The notes: generated by a model not told the origin, from the sequence alone. 64,000 nucleotides of DNA from MWBF01 sp964614645 (GCA_964614645.1 CAZTMA010000004.1:19183-83182); one strand, 5' to 3'; shown: positions 31,292-39,749, numbered from the stretch's first letter. Program-made: numbers and translations.

Positions 31292-31320
31292 TTGACACAA
31301 AAAGCACAATGTGATACCCT
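31292..31320 (+). promoter_or_regulatory. Predicted promoter of the decahaem cytochrome gene
   Basis: TTGACA at 31292-31297 with TACCCT 17 bases on (31315-31320). A 7-bp inverted pair, TGCTTTT (31270) and AAAAGCA (31299), flanks the -35 region and may be an operator. Confidence 0.45.
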
Positions 31321-31389
31321 TCATGTGGTCCTCATTACATTCAGACCGCAAATCTCCATCCCACTATCCTCAATGGAGAGAAAGGCAAC

Positions 31390-33792
31390 ATGAAGAGAAC
31401 ACTCGTGGTCCTCCTTGCATTGGTGGTCGTCTTGACCACCCTCGCGGCCTGTTCAGGCACCGCTGGTCCCGCCGGCCCTGCCGGCCCGCAAGGTCCTGCC
31501 GGTCCCGCAGGCCCTGCTGGCCCTGCCGGTCCTGCTGGTCCTGCAGGCCCCGCTGGCGCGGAAGGCGCAGCAGGCGTGACGATGGTCGCCGACACGACGA
31601 CCCCGCCCGAGACCTGCGCGATCTGCCACAAGGGCGCTGGCGAAAAGCACCAGGCGTCCTACGATGACTTGTACCAGGACGCCGTGATTCGGGTCACCGA
31701 TGTGGCTTATGCCTTCACGGCGGCGCCCGATACAACCACCATCACCTTCAAGATGACGAAGAACGGCGAGCCATTCGACCCGAAGCAGGCGGATAATATA
31801 TCCATCTACTTCGTGCCCTACGCGGACGGCAAATTCCAGTTCGACCCGCCCGCCGAACGCGTGTCGTTGAAGGGAACGCTGGATTCGGATGGCGCCGGCA
31901 ACGGGACGAGCACGCTGGTCGAGAAGGAAGCGGGCGCCGAGGATTTCGTTGACTACACCGACATCAGCGGCGTCAACGGCCTCATCGTCATCTACGGCCG
32001 CGACGAAACCGTCCAGCGGCTGCCAGGCACGCGCGTCGACCAGAACCGGTTCCCGTTCGCGGCAGTGCTGGAGACCGGCGCAGGCGTCGACTACGTTTCG
32101 CCGGCCAACAACGATGGCTGCGAACTCTGCCACACGCAGCCCTATCTCAAACACAGCTACATCTACGGCCAGGTCGACAACGACTCTGCCACCGACTTCT
32201 ACACCTGCAAGGCCTGCCATCTCGACAATGGCACGGGCGAGCACTTCGAATGGCAGCTCCTGGTGGAGGATCCGGAGCTGGCCGCGCAGTTCCTGGCTGG
32301 CGAGGTGGAGCTGACCGAAGAGCAACATCAGCAGTTCGCGTACAACCCGTCCGTGATGAACGACGTGCATATGTCGCATGCCATGGAATTCCCGTATCCG
32401 CAGTCCATGGCGAACTGCGTCACCTGCCACGAAGGCAAGCTCGACGCCATCCTGACGGACGCAGCCTTCAACATCACGACCTGCCGCAGCTGCCATCCCA
32501 TGACGGGCGCGAAGGCTGAGTCCGCTGAGGGTGAGGACCCGGCCTACGACACGACCGCTCTGGCGCTGAAGACGCTCCTGACCGGCCCGCATGCCGACAT
32601 GGACCTGGCGACGACCGACTGCTCGACCTGCCACGGCGAAGGCAAGATGGCGGGCACCTGGAGCCTGGTCCATACCGGGTATGACGATATGATCTACACG
32701 GCGGACGGCATCCGGTATTCCGAGGCCATCTCCGTCACCATCGAGAGCGCCACGTTGGACGGCGATACGCTCAGCGTGAAGTTCAGCGCGGCCGAATCGC
32801 CGGACATCGAAGGCGTGGACGCAGCCGACATCGTACCCACCGTCCTGGTGGGCCTGTACGGCTGGGACACGAAGGACTTCATCGTCGGCGCGCACGAGCG
32901 TCTGTTCGACGATAACGGCGACGGCGCGATCACCAGCGACGATAGCCGGACCCTGGAGTTCGAAGTCGGCGCCGAGCATCCTCGCATGAAGACGGTCTCG
33001 GCCGAAGGTGGCAGCTGGGAAGTCACTGCCGACTTGGCGCCCTGGAAGGACCTCATCGCGGACGGCACTGTGAAGCGCGTCGAAGTGGGCGTCCTGCCAG
33101 CGCTGGTCGTCGATGAGCAGGAACTTGCCATCGATGCGGCCACCAAGACGTTCGACCTGGCCGCGAACGCGTTCGATGACGAGTACTTCCAGCCCATCGC
33201 GGACATCGAACGCTGCGAGAACTGCCATGCGGCGCTCGCCACGAACTTCCACAGCCCGGATTACGGCGGCAGTGTCACTGCCTGCCGGATGTGCCATGTC
33301 ACCAAGTCGGGTGGCTCGCACCTGGAGATGCAGTCGCGGTCGCTGGATTCCTATGCGCACGCGATCCACTCCGGCCAGGCCTTCGACATCGCTGATGTCG
33401 ACTTCGGCGACCCGGTGCAGGCCCTGGCGTACGAGCACCACATCGGGTTCCCGTATCCGACACATGCCAACACGAACTGCGAGTCCTGCCACTTCCCGGG
33501 CACCTACGAAGTGCCTGACCAGGCCAAGTCGCTGCCGGGGCTGCTTTCGGCATCCGACGACAACGAGACGCTGGACCGGGACATCGAGGACGTGCCGTCC
33601 TATGTCACGGGGCCGGCCACTCGGGCCTGCGGCGGCTGCCACCGGGCGGAGCTGATCAAGGAAGACAGCGCAGGTGGGTTCGCCATGCTGAAAGAGCACA
33701 TGGACATGGGCGGCTACTTCATTGAAGCTGGGGAGAAGCCTGCAGAGACGCTCCAGTCAGTGTTCGACGAGGTCATGCCGCTGTTCAAGTAA
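31390..33792 (+). CDS. Decahaem c-type cytochrome lipoprotein, OmcA/MtrC-like, with collagen-like stalk
   Basis: Predicted surface electron-transfer protein of 800 residues. A lipoprotein signal ends in LAAC (C21). Residues 23-61 are an uninterrupted Gly-Pro-Ala triplet stalk like collagen. Ten CXXCH motifs follow: CAICH (76-80), CELCH, CKACH, CVTCH, CRSCH, CSTCH, CENCH, CRMCH, CESCH and CGGCH. They fall in two groups separated by a beta-rich domain, as in OmcA/MtrC decahaem proteins. Such proteins pass electrons to minerals or other cells. It follows feoB by 178 bases with its own promoter and has a terminator behind. No porin partner (MtrB-like) or CXXCH-rich MtrA is present in the window. 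Confidence 0.93.
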   Translation: MKRTLVVLLALVVVLTTLAACSGTAGPAGPAGPQGPAGPAGPAGPAGPAGPAGPAGAEGAAGVTMVADTTTPPETCAICHKGAGEKHQASYDDLYQDAVIRVTDVAYAFTAAPDTTTITFKMTKNGEPFDPKQADNISIYFVPYADGKFQFDPPAERVSLKGTLDSDGAGNGTSTLVEKEAGAEDFVDYTDISGVNGLIVIYGRDETVQRLPGTRVDQNRFPFAAVLETGAGVDYVSPANNDGCELCHTQPYLKHSYIYGQVDNDSATDFYTCKACHLDNGTGEHFEWQLLVEDPELAAQFLAGEVELTEEQHQQFAYNPSVMNDVHMSHAMEFPYPQSMANCVTCHEGKLDAILTDAAFNITTCRSCHPMTGAKAESAEGEDPAYDTTALALKTLLTGPHADMDLATTDCSTCHGEGKMAGTWSLVHTGYDDMIYTADGIRYSEAISVTIESATLDGDTLSVKFSAAESPDIEGVDAADIVPTVLVGLYGWDTKDFIVGAHERLFDDNGDGAITSDDSRTLEFEVGAEHPRMKTVSAEGGSWEVTADLAPWKDLIADGTVKRVEVGVLPALVVDEQELAIDAATKTFDLAANAFDDEYFQPIADIERCENCHAALATNFHSPDYGGSVTACRMCHVTKSGGSHLEMQSRSLDSYAHAIHSGQAFDIADVDFGDPVQALAYEHHIGFPYPTHANTNCESCHFPGTYEVPDQAKSLPGLLSASDDNETLDRDIEDVPSYVTGPATRACGGCHRAELIKEDSAGGFAMLKEHMDMGGYFIEAGEKPAETLQSVFDEVMPLFK

Positions 33793-33802
33793 GCGGTATC
33801 CG

Positions 33803-33837
33803 GTCGCAGAGACGCTCCGGTGGAACGTCTCTGCGAC
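33803..33837. repeat. Hairpin repeat after the decahaem gene
   Basis: Perfect 12-bp arms (33803-33814, 33826-33837; GTCGCAGAGACG and its complement) with an 11-base loop, 10 bases after the stop. Confidence 0.75.
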
Positions 33838-33851
33838 AACTGAAGATAAAG

Positions 33852-33882
33852 AAGGAGGGCCCCCGTGGGGGCCCTCCTTTTG
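33852..33882 (+). terminator. Intrinsic terminator after the decahaem gene
   Basis: AAGGAGGGCCCCC pairs with its complement almost without a loop, followed by TTTTG. Confidence 0.85.
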
Positions 33883-33907
33883 TGTGACTTGGATTGACCG
33901 GGCACGC

Positions 33908-34330
33908 TCAGGAATAGCGCCAATCCTCCAAGCTCAGACCTTGAAAAGAAGCATAGTCATTACGATTGAGCGTCACCAGCTTCAAGCCGTTCGTGACCGC
34001 AATGGCCGCAATCTGTCCATCAGCAAACGGTGGCAGCCTGCCAACAGCCGCTAGTCGCGCGCGCTCTTCCGCGTGCCAATATGCCGCTCGCTGGTCATAC
34101 GCCAGGATCGGGATTGCACGACCAACCACATCTTTGAGATAAGCCTCGATTGTTGTGCGCTTGGATGATGGCGGCAACCGTTTGCAGCCGTACCATAACT
34201 CGTGCCAGACCACAGAGGCAATCGCGATCTCGGCCTGATGCGCTCGTAAGTTATCCAGCAACTCCTGGTTGGGGACGGGTCGCAGCGGTTCTGAAACAAC
34301 ATTCGTATCGAGGAGATACTGGAGCGTCAC
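33908..34330 (-). CDS. vapC: PIN-domain toxin, VapC family
   Basis: 140-residue PIN-domain ribonuclease. The acidic metal site is visible: D in YLLDTNVVSE, E in WHELWYG and D in FADGQIAAIA, with another acidic residue after TLNRND. VapC toxins cut tRNA or rRNA and are held by their antitoxin. Start overlaps the antitoxin stop by four bases. Confidence 0.93.
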   Translation of the reverse strand: MTLQYLLDTNVVSEPLRPVPNQELLDNLRAHQAEIAIASVVWHELWYGCKRLPPSSKRTTIEAYLKDVVGRAIPILAYDQRAAYWHAEERARLAAVGRLPPFADGQIAAIAVTNGLKLVTLNRNDYASFQGLSLEDWRYS

Positions 34331-34605
34331 CAGTTCATCTCCCGTCCGGGCGATGTGTCCCGCACGCCATCGAAAACATCTGGCTCGATGCCCTCCTTAG
34401 CCAGGTCTACCGCCTTGCGGAACGCATCATAGGCGCTTGTGAAGGTCACGGTACCCGCGCTGAGCCTCTCGAATTCCTCCACAGAGATCAAAATCGCCAC
34501 CGGCCGGCCGCGCCGCGTCACCTCAACCCGCGAGACGTGTCGGAGGTCTTGGACAATTTCAGCAAAACGATTGCGCGCTTCGGCTATAGAATATCTGGGC
34601 ATCAT
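34327..34605 (-). CDS. Phd/YefM-type antitoxin
   Basis: DNA-binding antitoxin of about 92 residues: RYSIAEARNRFAEIVQDL and VEVTRRGRPVAILISVEEFERL are the Phd/YefM signature, then a C-terminal toxin-binding tail. I choose the ATG at 34605 (or 34602), because GGAGG sits 5 bases before; a TTG at 34617 is less likely. Pairing of a Phd/YefM-type antitoxin with a PIN toxin is common. Confidence 0.9.
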   Translation of the reverse strand: MMPRYSIAEARNRFAEIVQDLRHVSRVEVTRRGRPVAILISVEEFERLSAGTVTFTSAYDAFRKAVDLAKEGIEPDVFDGVRDTSPGREMNW

Positions 34606-34617
34606 AGGAGCCTCCAA

Positions 34618-34637
34618 ATGGCTATCTTGATAGCCAT
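34618..34637. promoter_or_regulatory. Palindromic operator of the toxin-antitoxin pair
   Basis: A perfect 9-2-9 dyad (ATGGCTATC, TT, complement) lies 13 bases upstream of the antitoxin start. Autoregulation by the antitoxin-toxin complex at such a site is the rule in this family. Confidence 0.7.
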
Positions 34638-34721
34638 CTTACACCTTCTGCGTTTCGGTGTCAACTGCGCTCGTCTCACCAATCCCCGGTTTTGACACGC
34701 CAACAACCGTACGTGAGCGCC

Positions 34722-36302
34722 CTATTCCACCCGCCGCGGCCGATACTGAATCGCCTCTGCAATGTGCGCGGGCTGGATGCGTTCGCTGCCTGCCAGGTCC
34801 GCAATCGTCCGCGCCAGCTTGAGGATGCGGTGATACGCCCGCGCGCTCAGGTTCATCTGCCGCATGGCCGCGGCCAGCAGTTGCTTACCGGCTTCGTCCA
34901 CCTGGCAGAAGTCCCGCACCTCGGTCGGCCCCATGTCGGCATTGCAGGTCAGGCCAGCCGTGAGTCGCGCGTGCGGATGCGTTCCCGACTTCTCCTTCTC
35001 GCCCGCGTGTTGAGCGAAGCGAGCCGTCTGGCGGGCTCGTGCCTCCTCCACCCGCGCGCGAATCGCCGCCGAGGGTTCGCCGCGGCGCTCATCGGAGAGC
35101 TTCTGGAAGGGCACGCGCGGCACCTCGACGTGGATGTCGATGCGGTCGAGCAACGGGCCTGACAGCCGCTTCTGGTACTTGCTGACCAGACCTGGACTGC
35201 ACGAACACGCGCGCTCTGCGTCGCCCGCGTAACCACACGGGCATGGATTCATCGCGCCAACCAGCATGAAATTGGCCGGGAAGGTCAGGCTGCCCTGGGC
35301 CCGGCTGATGGTGACGATCTTGTCTTCCAGCGGCTGCCGCAGCACCTCCAGCGTGTGCGACGAGAACTCGGGCATCTCGTCCAGGAACAACACCCCCCGA
35401 TGTGCCAGGCTGATTTCCCCCGGCCGCGGCCACTGCCCCCCGCCGACCAGCCCCGCATGCGAGATGGTGTGGTGCGGTGCACGGAAAGGCCGATGCCGGA
35501 TGAGCGGCGCATCGCTCGCGACCGTGTGCAGCATGTCAGCCACCGAATAGATGCGCGTCACATCCAGCGCCTCGCCTAGCGTCAGTCGCGGCAGGATCGA
35601 GGGCATCGAACGCGCCAGCAAAGTTTTGCCCGCGCCGGGACTCCCGGTCATCAAACAGTTGTGCCCGCCGGCTGCGGCCACCTCCAGCGCACGCTTGACG
35701 TGCTCCTGCCCCTTGATGTCCGAGAAGTCGCACGCATATGGCGGCGGGTCCGCGTCCAGGTCAAAGGTCGTTCGGTACGGCTCGATGGGGTGGTAGTTGC
35801 GGAAGTGCGCGGCCAGCCGGCCCAAGGTGTCCACCGGGTAGACGTCGATGCCCTGCACCAACGCGGCCTCCGGCGCATCGGCCTGCGGCACGAACACCGA
35901 CTTGTACCCCAGTTCCTGCGCCAGGTGCGCCATGGGCAGCAGCCCGTTCACGTGGCGCAGCGAGCCGTCGAGCGACAGCTCGCCCAGGAAGAGGCAGCCA
36001 TCCAGGTCCGGCGGAATCTGCTCAGCCAGCATGAGCAGCGCGACCGCGATGGGCAGGTCGTACGCAGGGCCTTCCTTGCGCAGGTCCGCGGGCGCGAGGT
36101 TGACCGTCACCCGGCCGCGCGGGTAGTACAGGCCCGAGTTGACGATGGCCGCGCGCACGCGTTCGGTGGATTCCTTGACCGCGGCGTCGGGCAGGCCGAC
36201 GAGCGTGACCGAGGGCAGGGACTTGGTGTTTAGGTCGGCCTCCACCTCGACGATGGCGCCGTCGAGGCCGATGAGCGCGCAACTGTGGACTTTGGCGAGC
36301 AC
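34722..36302 (-). CDS. comM: ComM/YifB-like Mg-chelatase family ATPase
   Basis: AAA+ ATPase of 526 residues. An N-terminal Lon-substrate-like fold (LAKVHSCALIGLDGAIVEVE) precedes the Walker A GSPGAGKTLLARS, Walker B VLFLDEMPEF, the CPCGYAGD Cys region and the C-terminal helical lid. ComM is a helicase that extends heteroduplex during natural transformation. I use the GTG at 36302: the family begins M-L-A-K-V and AGGAG lies 8 bases before; the longer frame to 36410 adds a Ser/Arg-rich tail that is not conserved. Confidence 0.93.
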   Translation of the reverse strand: MLAKVHSCALIGLDGAIVEVEADLNTKSLPSVTLVGLPDAAVKESTERVRAAIVNSGLYYPRGRVTVNLAPADLRKEGPAYDLPIAVALLMLAEQIPPDLDGCLFLGELSLDGSLRHVNGLLPMAHLAQELGYKSVFVPQADAPEAALVQGIDVYPVDTLGRLAAHFRNYHPIEPYRTTFDLDADPPPYACDFSDIKGQEHVKRALEVAAAGGHNCLMTGSPGAGKTLLARSMPSILPRLTLGEALDVTRIYSVADMLHTVASDAPLIRHRPFRAPHHTISHAGLVGGGQWPRPGEISLAHRGVLFLDEMPEFSSHTLEVLRQPLEDKIVTISRAQGSLTFPANFMLVGAMNPCPCGYAGDAERACSCSPGLVSKYQKRLSGPLLDRIDIHVEVPRVPFQKLSDERRGEPSAAIRARVEEARARQTARFAQHAGEKEKSGTHPHARLTAGLTCNADMGPTEVRDFCQVDEAGKQLLAAAMRQMNLSARAYHRILKLARTIADLAGSERIQPAHIAEAIQYRPRRVE

Positions 36303-36431
36303 GGCAGGGTCTCCTGGCAGGGATGAGGGAGAAGAGGTGCGCTCCCGGGCAGCAAATGGCTCACTCGCAAGAAGCCGCCCCATGATAACTTGATCTCTCT
36401 GAACAGGCAACTTGGCTCAGATAGGGCATGG

Positions 36432-36437
36432 TATAAT
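36432..36437 (+). promoter_or_regulatory. Possible -10 element (TATAAT) for the VOC gene
   Basis: A consensus TATAAT lies 70 bases before the VOC gene start. No good -35 is found at the right distance. Confidence 0.4.
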
Positions 36438-36506
36438 CGACGCACGCCAGAGCGGCGGTTCACTTGACGCCATGATGCGTCGACTGCAGAAAAGGAGACC
36501 ACTATA

Positions 36507-36914
36507 ATGCCACAAACACGCGGGCCGGTCATATCTGTTATGCTGGCTGTGACCGATGTTCCAACGGCGGTCGCGTGGTACAAGGCGGCCCTCGGAGCCA
36601 CCGAACTGTGGAACCTGGGACCGGTGGCCGGACTGGAGATTGCCGGCGCGCCTTTCTTCCTGGGTGAGCCGGAAAACAATGGCTGGGACAGCCCCACGAA
36701 ACTGGGCATGCCATCCGCTCGGGTTGAGGTGTTTTGCGACGATCCGGACGCCTTCATCGAGGGCGCCGTGAAAGCGGGCGCCAGGGGCGATTTAGACCCC
36801 ATCAGGGATCACCGCGCGCTGTGGGGTATCCACCGGCAAGGTGGGTTCATCGATCCTTTTGGTCACATCTGGCTCGTCGGTGACAGGTCACCCTTGAGCC
36901 GATTTCCTCGCTAA
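36507..36914 (+). CDS. Glyoxalase/VOC-family protein
   Basis: 135-residue vicinal-oxygen-chelate fold protein: ISVMLAVTDVPTAVAWYKAALGA opens the first beta-alpha-beta-beta-beta module and GGFIDPFGHIWLVGD closes the second, as in glyoxalase/bleomycin-resistance-like proteins. Substrate cannot be predicted. AAAAGGAG precedes the ATG. A truncated nucleoside hydrolase follows after 12 bases. Confidence 0.88.
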   Translation: MPQTRGPVISVMLAVTDVPTAVAWYKAALGATELWNLGPVAGLEIAGAPFFLGEPENNGWDSPTKLGMPSARVEVFCDDPDAFIEGAVKAGARGDLDPIRDHRALWGIHRQGGFIDPFGHIWLVGDRSPLSRFPR

Positions 36915-36926
36915 ACCGGAGGCCCT

Positions 36927-37080
36927 GTGTCTGCATCCGCACCGTATCCCATCACGTATCCTCCCGAGAAGCTCAACCGCGTTATCATCAACACCGACGC
37001 CAAGAACGAGGCGGACGACCAGTTCGCCATCGTTCACGCGCTCCTGACGCCTTCCTTCGAACTGCACGGCTTCATCCCAG
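36927..37080 (+). pseudogene. Nucleoside hydrolase, truncated N-terminal fragment
   Basis: A good start (GGAGG then GTG at 36927) opens a protein with RVIINTDAKNEADDQFAIVHALL, the N-terminal metal-binding motif of the inosine-uridine nucleoside hydrolase fold (DxxxxxDD). Homology stops after about 50 residues near 37076. The ORF then runs a few codons into the 3' end of the convergent cupin gene, to a stop at 37122. The rest of the roughly 300-residue enzyme is missing, so a deletion has removed it. Confidence 0.75.
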
Positions 37081-37081
37081 A

Positions 37082-37549
37082 TCAGGGAAGCTCGATGGGC
37101 GGGCCGGTCACTTCCATGCCGTAGGCGCGCCACAGCGCGGGTTCGGGCACGGGCATCCGGTTCTCCGGCGTCACCAGCCGGAAGAACGCCTCCATCTGGC
37201 CCGCAGGCGAGAAGGCCACGAGGAGCCGGCCCAGCGCGTCGCCCACATGGGCCGGCGCGTGGGGCACGCGGCGCGGGGCGAACACCGAATCGCCCGGCTC
37301 CAGCCGGAACTGCTCGCCGCCGACCTCGACGATGAACTCGCCCTCGAGGACGTAGAACCACTCGTCCTGCGCATAGTGCAGGTGACGCGGCGGGCCCCCC
37401 TTCGCATGGAAGGTGTTTTCGAGCACGAACAGGCCCTGTTCGCCCTGCCCGGCCACCTTGAAGGCCATCGTGCTGACGCCCAGCCCCCAACGTGCACCAT
37501 AGATATCCTGCCCTGCCGGGACGAATGTAGCACCGGAAGTGGTCGTCAC
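37082..37549 (-). CDS. Cupin-domain protein
   Basis: 155-residue single cupin. Motif 1 is visible as PPRHLHYAQDEWFYVLEGEF (His, His, Glu metal ligands), and motif 2 as RLEPGDSVFAPRRVPHA. Substrate is unknown; many such proteins bind small sugar or quercetin-like compounds. I prefer the GTG at 37549 because AGGAGG precedes it; a longer frame to 37684 overlaps the desaturase gene. Its end abuts the remnant nucleoside hydrolase at a deletion joint. Confidence 0.8.
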   Translation of the reverse strand: MTTTSGATFVPAGQDIYGARWGLGVSTMAFKVAGQGEQGLFVLENTFHAKGGPPRHLHYAQDEWFYVLEGEFIVEVGGEQFRLEPGDSVFAPRRVPHAPAHVGDALGRLLVAFSPAGQMEAFFRLVTPENRMPVPEPALWRAYGMEVTGPPIELP

Positions 37550-37578
37550 GGTCTCGCCTCCTGAGCGTGCGGGCGAGG

Positions 37579-38607
37579 TTATCTCGCCCCTGCCAGCTGC
37601 TCTTGCCGCGCCGGCAGCTCGGGCACATACTCGTAGGTCGGGTCCACTTTCTGCTTGCGCAGGATCGCGATGATCTCCTGCCACGTCTCCACCAACCCGA
37701 CCGGGCAGTGCGGCAAGTCGGGCTTGATGGCCCGGTGCAGCTTGCCCAGGTTATAGCACGGCACGGCTGCGTACATATGATGCTCGGTGTGGAAGTTCAT
37801 GTGCCAGTAGACGAAGCGCACGAACGGGTTCAGGATGATAGTACGGCAGCACAACCGATAGTCGGGCACGTTATCCTGGAGCCCGACGTGCTGCGTGTTG
37901 TTGCACAGGTAGAGCAACCAACCACCGTAGAACGGCGCCAGCGTCACCAACACCGGCAGCATGTACCAACCCAGCAGCAGCGAGACAGCCGTCAGCAGCA
38001 GGTGGCCGACCAGCAGGATACGCGCCCAGGTGAACAGCCGCGCACGCGCGTCAACCGCTGACTCGGGGAACAGGGCCTGCTCCCACTGGCCTTCAAGCCT
38101 GCCCAGGCTCAACCGGATGACGCCCTTCCACCGGCCCACGAAGCCCCACGGGTTGACGACTGCGCTCTTGAGGAAGCTTTCCAGGGTCAGCTCGACCGGC
38201 AGCACCACTTCAAGATCATCTGGCGGGTGCAGCGTGTACTTGTGGTGCTCCTGGTGGCTGGCCCAAAACAGGACCGGGTTGAACTGGCCGAGGAAACTGA
38301 TGATGTACAAGAAGGCCGTATTCAGCCACTTGGTCCTGAACACCGACCCGTGACACAGCTCGTGAAACCCGTTGAGCAGGAAGGCATAGAACGTCCCGTG
38401 AACGAACAGGAGCAGCAGCGTGACCGGCAGGGGCAGATGCTCTGCAGCATACCATGCGGCCGCGCCCGTTAACACGAGCAGCCCGAGATGTCCCAACGTC
38501 TGCGCAAATCCCTTCAGGTCGCTCCGCTGATTCAGCCGGGCGAGCGTCTCCCGGTCCACCGGCGAACGGTACCAAGCAATCTTCGACTTCTTCATTCCCG
38601 CGTCCAT
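37579..38607 (-). CDS. Fatty acid desaturase
   Basis: Integral membrane di-iron desaturase of 342 residues. Three histidine boxes are HELCHGS, HQEHHKY and HTEHHMY, the last typical of front-end or omega desaturases of acyl lipids. About five membrane segments are visible. GGAG precedes the ATG at 38607; a longer frame to 38691 is less likely. Confidence 0.92.
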   Translation of the reverse strand: MDAGMKKSKIAWYRSPVDRETLARLNQRSDLKGFAQTLGHLGLLVLTGAAAWYAAEHLPLPVTLLLLFVHGTFYAFLLNGFHELCHGSVFRTKWLNTAFLYIISFLGQFNPVLFWASHQEHHKYTLHPPDDLEVVLPVELTLESFLKSAVVNPWGFVGRWKGVIRLSLGRLEGQWEQALFPESAVDARARLFTWARILLVGHLLLTAVSLLLGWYMLPVLVTLAPFYGGWLLYLCNNTQHVGLQDNVPDYRLCCRTIILNPFVRFVYWHMNFHTEHHMYAAVPCYNLGKLHRAIKPDLPHCPVGLVETWQEIIAILRKQKVDPTYEYVPELPARQEQLAGAR

Positions 38608-38675
38608 GTGTCTGCACTCCGTACTCGGGTTTGGCCTGCTAAGCAAGCGTACAATCAGTTGAAATTCGCAGGACA

Positions 38676-38704
38676 AGAATAGTCCAAACACAAGCGCATG
38701 TCAA
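38676..38704 (-). promoter_or_regulatory. Promoter of the desaturase gene
   Basis: On the minus strand TTGACA (38704-38699), 17 bases, TATTCT (38681-38676), about 70 bases before the start codon. Confidence 0.75.
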
Positions 38705-38821
38705 GGTAAATACAGCCAGGCATTGGAATTCCTGGCAACTGAAACTAGGCATTCAAGGCCAACCGGAGTATACTGACGGGGCAAAAAGGTTTTTCCACCA
38801 TTTTCCTCAGGAGGCAGAATC

Positions 38822-39562
38822 ATGGAGCACAAGCGGGTAGCCGTTGACGGCTATACTGACACCCCCCTCGTCCCCGGTTCGGAGTGGCACGTGCACGACC
38901 CCAATCGACCGCAGCCGCCGGTAGTGACGCCGGGCACCGCGGGCGGTCCGCCGTCGGATGCGACCGTCCTGTTCGACGGCACTGATGCCTCGGCCTGGAT
39001 CACCGCAAAGACGGGCGAGGCCGCTGGTTGGAAGGTCGAGAATGGCTACATGGAAGTGGTGCGCGGCGCAGGCAGCATCCGGACGCGCGGCCAGTTCAGC
39101 GACTGCCAGTTGCACCTCGAGTTTGCCACCCCGACGGAGATCGTCGGCCAGGGCCAGGGCCGCGGCAACAGCGGCGTCTTCTTCCTGGGCCTGTATGAAG
39201 TGCAGTTGCTCGACAACTACGACAACTACACCTATGCCGACGGCACCTGCGGCGCAGTCTACGGCCAGTTTCCGCCTCTCGCGAACGCCTGCCGCCGCCC
39301 CGGCGAGTGGCAGACCTACGACATCGTCTTCCTGGCGCCCCGCTGGAATGATGCGGGCCAGCTCGTCCAGCCCGCGCGGTTGACCGTGTTCCTCAACAAC
39401 GTGCTGGTACAGCACTGCCAGGCAGCCCAGGGTCCGACCAACCACAAGATAACGGCGAGCTATAACACGCAACATCCGGCGGAGGGCCCGCTGGAGCTGC
39501 AGGATCACGGCAACCCGATCCGGTTCCGCAATATCTGGGTCCGGCCTCTGGCGACGGCCTGA
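38822..39562 (+). CDS. DUF1080 (3-keto-disaccharide hydrolase-like) protein
   Basis: 246-residue beta-jelly-roll of the concanavalin type: ATVLFDGTDASAWITAKTGEAAGWKVENGYMEVV, GNSGVFFLGLYEVQLLDNY and GPLELQDHGNPIRFRNIWVRP are the hallmark blocks of DUF1080. Proteins of this family include 3-keto-glycoside hydrolases. No signal peptide is seen, which is uncommon for the family. GGAGG precedes the ATG; TATACT at 38769-38774 may be the -10. Confidence 0.9.
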   Translation: MEHKRVAVDGYTDTPLVPGSEWHVHDPNRPQPPVVTPGTAGGPPSDATVLFDGTDASAWITAKTGEAAGWKVENGYMEVVRGAGSIRTRGQFSDCQLHLEFATPTEIVGQGQGRGNSGVFFLGLYEVQLLDNYDNYTYADGTCGAVYGQFPPLANACRRPGEWQTYDIVFLAPRWNDAGQLVQPARLTVFLNNVLVQHCQAAQGPTNHKITASYNTQHPAEGPLELQDHGNPIRFRNIWVRPLATA

Positions 39563-39596
39563 CCTTCTGAATTCCCGTTTGAGCGGGGAGATCCTC

Positions 39597-39645
39597 TTAT
39601 AGGGGGTGTTCCGGGTGGCGCGGCCACCCGGAACACCCCCTATAA
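39597..39645. repeat. Perfect 23-bp palindrome
   Basis: Arms 39597-39619 and 39623-39645 are fully complementary with a 3-base loop (TTATAGGGGGTGTTCCGGG and so on). It may stop transcription from the DUF1080 gene or be a mobile palindrome; no T-run follows. Confidence 0.9.
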
Positions 39646-39720
39646 ATTGGGGAAGCACTTGTAGTTGGATTGCATCTCACGGTCTCTCTGTTTGTATCAC
39701 TGTAGAATAATGCTTGCGAC

Positions 39721-39749
39721 TTGACGCCGGTCCGGAGGACCCTTATACT
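39721..39749 (+). promoter_or_regulatory. Promoter of the PhyH-type gene
   Basis: TTGACG (39721-39726), 17 bases, TATACT (39744-39749), 73 bases before the GTG start. Confidence 0.75.

Noticed and set aside
31460..31570. CRISPR or satellite-like repeat
   Set aside because: The short GGTCCTGCC-type repeat encodes the Gly-Pro-Ala stalk in frame and has no spacers.
31453..33699. A 748-codon open frame on the minus strand opposite the decahaem gene
   Set aside because: It mirrors the CXXCH gene in a GC-rich sequence; codon pattern and homology support only the plus strand. Other long antisense frames (29118-31307, 60271-62538, 827-2104, 4871-6193) were rejected for the same reason.
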